64,000 bases of DNA, from positions 5,146,001 to 5,210,000 of the forward strand of contig CP085826.1 in NCBI GenBank assembly GCA_020809705.1. Reading direction: 5' to 3'. The notes below the pieces were generated by a model. That model saw only the letters and a program-made list of their open reading frames with translations. It did no database searches and was not told where the DNA came from. Source of the stretch: Calonectria ilicicola. Taxonomy: Eukaryota; Ascomycota; Sordariomycetes; Hypocreales; Nectriaceae. The position numbers and the translations under genes were made by a program. Positions 57,544 to 64,000 of this stretch are shown here, in pieces. Every line of letters starts with the position of its first letter. The first letter of the stretch is position 1.

Positions 57544-58215
57544 GCCGTTGACGATGGCATTGTGGTGGTGCGGCATGGGATACCCTCGTCGTCTTGTACG
57601 GAGTTGGTGTAGTTTGACAGGACTGGAAACGTATTGGAAATATCGCTTTAAAACCAGGCTTTGCTCAACGGAGGGGGCCACCCTGTTGATTGCTCCCCAG
57701 GATTTAGTAAGTAAGTGGATATGGATGACGATAATCGTGGATAGGTCAAGAAGGCCATGCGGGTGATTGTTGGTCTATCGTTGATTTGAAAGCGTTCTGA
57801 TTTTTTTTGTGGTCCACTGCTCTTGCTATAGAAGCCGTGTAACTTTACTACCTAGGTGAATTTTTGTTTTTGACATCGTTATAAGATGAACAAACTGTGT
57901 ACAATGGTATCATGGAAAGCAGAACGCGAGCCCTCGTTCGAATGCTAAATCTGCGCGAGGCCCTCTAAGCGCATGGCTCCCCCCTTCCTAAATTTAATTA
58001 AACCAACGCCATGACATCTCTTCCATCAAAGCATGAAATTACTATGCTGCAACACATTACCGCCGTAAACCTCTGACTCGTATATCATTTTGTCCCAAAC
58101 CAGGCATTACCCCCAAGGAAATAATAAAAAAATAAGTGGAAATTCGTTACGTACAAGTTTTGATTCCTTCCCCCCTAATATTGTTGAGAACAAGAAAGGG
58201 AAACTGAGGAAGCGA
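57544..58215. other. Convergent 3' region after the kinase gene
   Basis: 672 bases between opposing stop codons. The distal part is AT-rich (AAATTTAATTAAACC near 57990). No gene is seen. Confidence 0.45.
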
Positions 58216-59413
58216 TCATGCCATCATGTCTGCGATGGCGTTCTCACGAAGTTCCTCATATCGCTGGGCATTGAAACGGGGGCGCCTCCATCCGCCGGCT
58301 CTCAAGCGCTCAATGCGTGCCTGGAGTTCAATAGACCGGCGCCTCTTCTCATCAAGCCCAAGGTTGGTTGCTGTGGGCGGTGGATTCTGCGCTGCCATCA
58401 GATCCGTCTCGATGAAGGAGAGATGACGGCTGATTTGGCTCTGGAGGTCGGTGAGGAGCAGGGAGCACCGGCGGGCTGATTGGAGGTTTGGGAGAGGAAT
58501 CTCTGGGAGCTCAGGAGGTGGAAGCCTTGATAGACCAGCATCTAAGCTCAAGCTTCGGGATGGAGGAGGAACTGGCATGGCATCAAGAAGGTCCTGGAAC
58601 GACCACTCAGACAAGGGTGGCATCCCTAGGGTTGGAGAGTCGGGTCGTTCGAAACTCATAGGCGTGTTATCGCTGGAATACACGCTTGAACGAGTGGGCC
58701 GTCTCTTGTGTTTGTGGGTAGGATAGGCTTCCTCATCTAGCGATGAGATTGATGTCGCCCGCGAGCTGCTCTCGGACGGCAGGCCGGGGCTCCACATGGT
58801 TGAGGACCGGGCGCTGCCGGTGCTTGGTGATGGCGAGTGGCCGAAGATGTACGAGGAGCCGCTGCTGGTGCTACTGATGGAGCTATGCTTGGAAGACCTG
58901 CGTGAGATGACGTCGTCGGTGGTAGAAATCAGCTGCGAGGCCTTGTTGTAGTGGTCCTGTGCTTCGTTTAGAAGCGCGATGCGGGTTGGCGAGGCGTGGT
59001 GTAAGCCGCGGGCCAACGTCTCTTGGGCGCTGGCAGCGTAGAAATGGAGGTAGATGATATAGCATGGCTGAACGCCCGTCTGCACACGCAATGTCAGTCA
59101 GATGCAGATCCAAGTGGTAGATTTAGTTTCTGGAGCTTACCGTGTCGCGGAGGCTGTTTAGTATTTCGTTGCAGCGGCTCACGCAGGGCCGGAACTGGCG
59201 ATTCATATAGTCCGTCTTGACGTCGGCGACGGCTTTGGCCCATTCATGGTTGGTATACGGAAGGATGGAGAGCGAGCCCGGGAAGTTCTGAAGACCTCGC
59301 CTTGTTGAGTAGGATTTGGTTGGGCTGCTGGGGAAGCTTGAAGCTGGTGGTGCAGGGAACGACCAGGAACTGCCAACATCGGCTGGTCTTGTCTTTGGGC
59401 TTAAACTCGTCAT
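58216..59413 (-). CDS. Uncharacterised Ser/Pro-rich fungal protein with N-terminal helical domain
   Basis: Two exons on the minus strand, 59413-59141 and 59079-58216, give 378 residues. The frame is open further upstream, but the ATG at 59413 (MTSLSPKTRPADVG) begins the protein-like sequence and lies behind a pyrimidine-rich leader. Residues about 58-145 look helical and folded (HEWAKAVADVKTDYMNRQF, then YIIYLHFYAASAQETLARGL and LLNEAQDHYNKASQLI), reminiscent of MIT or TPR-like bundles, though I cannot assign a family. Residues about 150-260 are Ser-rich and disordered. A predicted coiled region and a basic end (RRRSIELQARIERLRAGGWR) follow. No enzymatic motif is seen and function is unknown. 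Confidence 0.75.
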
Positions 59414-59960
59414 TGTGATGGTTGGACTTGGGTGATATTCTTTGTTTTTGCTCTTGGGAGAGTTGGAGAGCTGAGCTGGAAATGGCTTGTTTCTCGGGGG
59501 TTTTTCTCTTCCCACGTGGCGATGAACCTCTCGTGAGCTTGTCGTATAAGAGGCGCTGCCTAGATTGATCGTGAGAATTGTGGCGGAAGTTTGTGTCGCC
59601 AATAATACGGGATGGTGGGATATCTAGCCTTTCCGACTTGCGGGGCAACCCAAAGAAGATGAAGCTGGAGCTGAAAAAAATGGACAAAGTTTGTGGTTGA
59701 AGTGAGAAGTTTGTCCGAAAGTCTCGACGTGTCTGGTGTTGACCTCGGGCGTGAGAAGTGAAGGGGAATGGATGTGGATGAATGGGCTCGACTTGCGAGG
59801 GTGAGACAATGTGTCGATAAGTGAAGGGCAACACAACACAGAACAATAGACAATAAAGGTTAAAATATATTGAAGGGATGAAATATGGTATTGGAACAGA
59901 AGAAAACAAATAAAAAGTTGAAAAAAGGAAGAAACAATACAAGAAGAAAGAATCAATAGA

Positions 59961-59989
59961 GGGAGGAGCAGGGCAGGGGGGGAGGGGGG
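59961..59989 (+). other. Possible G-quadruplex motif
   Basis: Four G-runs (59961-59963, 59971-59973, 59976-59982, 59984-59989) with loops of 7, 2 and 1 bases fit the common quadruplex pattern. It lies 550-580 bases upstream of the uncharacterised gene, on its template strand. Confidence 0.6.
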
Positions 59990-60580
59990 ATATGAGGTGA
60001 ATAAAAAGGACGACGAAAGATATAGTGTGCGGCCTGCAGCACGGATGGGGGATGTAATTATGATTGAGGTCGTCTGAGAGACGGGTGTCGCAAATCGAAT
60101 TGGGTCGGGATCTGGATGGGGGAGCAAGGGTATCCCGTCCGAAAACGGTTCAAGTTGCGTATGATCGCCCGATGGAGTCGATTTCGATGGTGATATGAAG
60201 GCGGCCCGTATCCGGAAATATTGTCAGGAAGGGCCGCTTGCTTGGACCTGCGTACAAGAGAATTGACCCCCGCACGGATCCTACTCTGGGCGAACAAAGT
60301 TTTAATCAATATGAGGCCGCTAATAATCTTGGTTGTCCCCTTTGAGCCCGGGAGGGTAGGGATGGATGGGCTGGTGGTCAGAAAATGGCCCTTCCTTCGC
60401 CTGGTCGGGTTCGAGTCCGTGAGCCGGGCGCCGCGATGGTTGGCCGCAGGTTGGTGTAAGTAATGCGGACGTGATCTAGCCGGGCGAGAGCAAACACTTG
60501 CGGTAACAGAGAATGCACGCAAGCAAGCAGGCGAGCAAGGTAAGCCAAAAAGAGAAAGGCGGCTTTGTGATGTAATGGTG

Positions 60581-60601
60581 GGTGGTGGTGGTGGTGGTGG
60601 T
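60581..60601 (+). repeat. GGT trinucleotide microsatellite
   Basis: Seven perfect GGT units in non-coding DNA. Confidence 0.9.
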
Positions 60602-62388
60602 ATATGGTATATGCACACAAGCACAAATAAACACACAGTCAAACAATAAACGATGCTTTTACGCCTCTGGTCGGTGGTACTGTGTGCCCTCTGGATGCAG
60701 CCAAAAAGGGAAGCAACGAGAAACGCCAACTCGTCGACTACTTATCCCTCCAGTCCATGCCTCCCCCTGGAGGCCCAGCTCCGCGTTGACCAGCCCAGAC
60801 CACGAGCGGGCATGGGTTGAGTTTTTACTTTTCCTCGTCTTCTCCGTTGCGAAGCTGGGAAAAAAGAAAAAAAAGCACGCTCCGAAGTGCTCTGTGCATG
60901 TCGAAACAACCAACAGCAGCCTGCAAGCGGCCAGCCAGCCCCCCAAACCCCCCTTCACGAGCGGTGGGATGGGGGGCGGCGCGCCTCACCATCCATGCGG
61001 GTGCGCCCCACACGGCGAAGGCGAGAGCTCTTGAGGCGTGACGAAAGGTTCAGTGGAGGGTCAGTGAGAGCGAGCACTACGCGAGCGCTACGCAAGGGAC
61101 CCACAGAAGGGAAAAATCGTCGCCCCGACCTTCTGAAGCCGTGGGGCCTTTACAGCCTCCAAGATGCTAGATGCTGACACCGACTTCTTCAACAGTGGGA
61201 ACCCTCCCCCCCTCAAAAAACCGGGACTTTGCATGCATGAAGATGCATCTTCACTAGTCACATAATGGAGCACACCAAGGGGGATTAAACCCGCACAGGG
61301 CGGAATGCACCTAAAAAAAAAAGGGGAGGAAAGAGAGCACAAGCAAAGAGTCATAAGAAAAAAGAAAAGAAGCAGGAAAAAAAAAAAAGAAGCACCTTAA
61401 AGAAAATGTCTCAAAAGGGCTTGCCCGACGACAGCTGAATGACGATCTCATCGAGGACAAAGTGACACCACACCCACCCAAGGGGAATTAACTGGTGGTC
61501 CGTGAGTGCGTAGGGCAGCAGAAGCATCATGAGACGTCCGTCCCGGCTCTCTGGCGCAACGCGCATTCCGGAGCGCCGGGGAGATCAGCCGCTACTAGAT
61601 GCTAACCATCAACAAGCTACGCCCAAATTTCACCGAGAAGGATCGAGTCCGGCGGCAGTTGGGAAACGCTCGTTGATCGCTGTTACCGACGGCACTTGGC
61701 CTACGGAGGGAGGGGAGGGAGTAAGGCTGTGCGGCGACCATCTTTAATTGTCTTGGCTGCCCCCCCCCCTTCCCCCTCTCTGCGTGCGCCCTGAAGCAGC
61801 AGGGAATTCGTTCCCGATGTAACGGTTCAAGGGTTTGTTACGCCCAGACATACCCTTCGTGACCTTTTGTATTTTTTATCCTGCAAAGCATATCTGATAG
61901 GTGACCCTGGCCATCATCAAAGCGGTTCATGTGCTTTGACACGACGCCGCACGCCTACATAAGAGAACGAGAGAGGCCTGTCGTTTTTTTTTTTACGGAT
62001 CCGACTTTGCTTTGCCTGGATCAATCCGCCCGACGGTGCTTGTTTATCGGCCGATGCACCACGGACGAAAGGACAAAACTCCAACACAATGGTTGCTTCA
62101 CCAAGTTGGTTGAGATCACCTAGCTTTCCAGGGCACACATATGCGGCTACGCTAGACTAGTGCCCGCTGGAATGGTTCCCGCGACCGTAAAACGAGTAAC
62201 ACGGGGCATTCTGTAACAGCTGTCCATGATAGCTGCCATGACTAGAAGACTTTCGCATCGATCTGACTCAGGAGGATCCCATTAATTCACGATCTGGAAA
62301 CGGCGAAATGGGTATTGTTTCAAGGCATTTTAATGACTGGTTCTTTTGATCTATTTTTTTCTCTATTTCTTTCTTTCTTGAGAATCAT

Positions 62389-64000
62389 CTATGAGGAGGG
62401 ATTTGCTGGTGTTTGCTCTTCAACAGGTGCCTTTTCTTCTGGCGCCTTCTCTTCAGGTGCCTTTTCCTCAACAACGGCTTGCTCAGCCGCAGGCTGCTCG
62501 GTAGTTGCCTCAGCTGTCTTGACCTCGTCACCCTTAATTCCGTGGACCACTCTTAGACCTTCGGCCTGACGAGTCATCTCGTCCAATTCTCGCTTACGCT
62601 GAAGGCGAACCTTGACCTCTCGGGCCATGTCCTTAAGCTCCACGAGCACACCCTCTTTCTCGGGGTGACCTTCCTGAAGTCCCATCTCCTTGATCTTAAC
62701 CTTGCCCTGGGCTACCTCGTCCTCTCCGAGGAAAATGGCAAATGGGACGCCGTTGACCTCGGCTGCCTTAAATTGCGCTGGCACCTTAGGTTTAACCTTG
62801 TAGAGGAACTCGGCCTAGATATCCACTATTAGAACACACTTTTTTTACAAAAACTTGTGAAAAGGAACAGCAGCTCTACAAACCTTGATACCAGCTTCCC
62901 AGAGCTTGGCGCAGACTGACATACGCTCCTTCAAGAAACCTTTGCCACTGAAGGCAATGACGTATGCATCAACCTCGTTGTTTCGAACCGTGGCAGCACT
63001 CTTGTCTGCAGCCATCTTGGCCTTAGTGATGGAGAAGATTCGGTCGACACCGAATGAGATACCAACGCAGGGAATCTGATTTTTACCAGAGAACATGCCA
63101 ACGAGATTGTCATAACGACCACCAGCCGCAACACTGCCAACACCGATCGTGGGGTCATCGGAGCGGTCATCATCAGCGCCCTTCTTGCCCTTCTTTTTCG
63201 CGGGCTTAGCATCTGCGCCCTCTTGACCAGGTGTTACTGTAGGGGCGGAACCTTCTGTCACAACTTCGTAGATCAAGCCGGTGTAATAGTCAAGTCCTCG
63301 GGCCAGGCTAAGATCGAAAGAGACCCGGTCAAGCGCGCCAAAGGCCTCAAGATAGTCGAAGAGGAGGGCGATATCATCCATTCCCTGCTTCATAAAGGCA
63401 TTGGATGCAAGTTGCTCATTGGCTCGCAACTTCTCAAGCAGATCGTGCTTTCCCTTGAGAACCACCCATTCTCCGATGCGGTCAGCAACTTCTTCATCGA
63501 GACCCTTCTCAACAGTCATCTCCTTGCGAACCTCGAGCCATGGCAACTTATCTAGCTTGTCGACGGCAGACGAGATGGTGCGGATCTTGTCCTCGGGTAC
63601 TCCGCACACTTGGAAGATACCATCGAGAATCTTGCGGTGGTTCAGTTTGATCGTGTAGCTATCGCCCCATCCAAGACCCTCAAAGACCTCAGTAATGATA
63701 CGCAGAACCTCAGCGTCAGGTACCATGGGGTCAAATGTTCCTGCAATGTCGAAATCGCACTGGTAGAACTCGCGCATTCGTCCCTTGGTCATTGCAGGCT
63801 GATCTCTTCTGTAGACCTTGGCAATGTGGTAACGCTTGATGCTCTGGATGTCCTTGTTCATGGCGAGGAAACGGGCAAAGGGGACTGTGAGGTCATATCG
63901 TAGGGAGCAAATCTCGCCACCCTGGTCGGCAAGGTCGTAGATGAGCTTGCTGTCCTCGCCATATTTGCCGGCGAGGATATCTCTGAGCTCGAAGACGGGG
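62389..64000 (-). CDS. HTS1: Histidyl-tRNA synthetase (5' end outside window)
   Basis: Two exons are visible on the minus strand: 62884 to the window edge at 64000 (internal, open) and 62814-62389. Class II features are seen: [15 protein letters not shown] and [13 protein letters not shown] (motif 2 region), [13 protein letters not shown] (histidine-binding), GGRYDNLVG, and GISFGVDRI (motif 3). The C-terminal anticodon-binding domain starts at [10 protein letters not shown] and crosses the last intron (AGIK joined to [10 protein letters not shown]). A Lys/Asp-rich insertion lies before [11 protein letters not shown], and the tail has a perfect EEKAP triple repeat. The start codon, motif 1 and any mitochondrial presequence lie beyond 64000. 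Fungi commonly make cytosolic and mitochondrial forms from this one gene; that cannot be judged here. Confidence 0.95.

Larger units (their letters stand above)
59414..62388. other. 3-kb spacer: leader of the uncharacterised gene and HTS1 3' flank
   Basis: Minus-strand genes flank it. The first 700 bases are pyrimidine-rich on the minus strand (probable leader), with a G-rich cluster at 59961-59989. Two long minus-strand frames (59244-59942 and 60058-60729) lack any domain and overlap the leader. A C10 tract lies at 61760-61769. No convincing gene. Confidence 0.5.

Noticed and set aside
56806..57681. 291-codon open frame antisense to the kinase gene
   Set aside because: Shadow of a biased coding strand. 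The sense strand carries all kinase motifs in correct order and phase.
60400..60435. GGGTTCGAGTCC string resembling a tRNA T-arm
   Set aside because: The flanking bases do not form a five-pair T-stem and no acceptor, D or anticodon arms could be found nearby.
59244..60729. Two long minus-strand frames upstream of the uncharacterised gene
   Set aside because: They lie in a pyrimidine-rich leader, giving Ser/Pro/Phe/His-rich products; the first also overlaps exon 1 in another frame.

Overview
The window is nuclear DNA of a filamentous ascomycete. Most genes carry short GT-AG introns of about 45-140 nt, usually with GTAAGT-like or GTATGT-like donors and CTNAC-like branch points. Leaders are pyrimidine-rich, intergenic spacers are long, and the proteins have a Pezizomycotina character (Msn2/Seb1-type zinc-finger factor, CRH-type GH16 enzyme, SWIRM-amine oxidase-HMG demethylase). 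The overall look is Sordariomycetes, probably Hypocreales. That placement is inference from protein character and not from a phylogeny. I see no transposon, CRISPR array, rRNA, tRNA or secondary-metabolite cluster.

Seventeen protein-coding genes are supported, and exon boundaries were worked out by hand from splice sites and reading phase. Left part (0-24 kb): a MICOS subunit (MIC26/27) divergent from the mitochondrial intermediate peptidase OCT1; a disordered protein of unknown function; a 4.2-kb gap; an Hcs1/SMUBP2-type helicase; a DUF202 membrane protein; a pyridoxal-reductase-like aldo-keto reductase; diphthine-ammonia ligase DPH6; and an Msn2/Seb1 stress transcription factor.

Middle (24.9-37.2 kb): a 12.4-kb stretch with no convincing gene. 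It forms the shared upstream region of the divergent msn2-like and CRH genes and holds low-complexity tracts and a cluster of perfect inverted repeats near 27.25-27.61 kb.

Right part (37-64 kb): a GPI-type CRH glucan-chitin transglycosylase; DNA topoisomerase I (TOP1) divergent from ATP synthase gamma (ATP3); an LSD1-type histone demethylase; the vacuolar SM protein VPS33; a UBE2W-like ubiquitin-conjugating enzyme; a calmodulin-kinase-type protein kinase (CMK1-like); a second uncharacterised disordered protein; and histidyl-tRNA synthetase cut by the window edge.

The genes are mainly housekeeping (mitochondrial import and energy, translation fidelity, chromatin and DNA topology, vacuole fusion, stress and calcium signalling) and do not form one pathway. 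I found no clearly novel biological system. The best leads are in regulatory architecture: the 12.4-kb gene-free divergent region, five helically phased GGTGCT hexamers between TOP1 and ATP3, a triple CCAAT array before the reductase, and a frame-preserving intron in the E2 gene.
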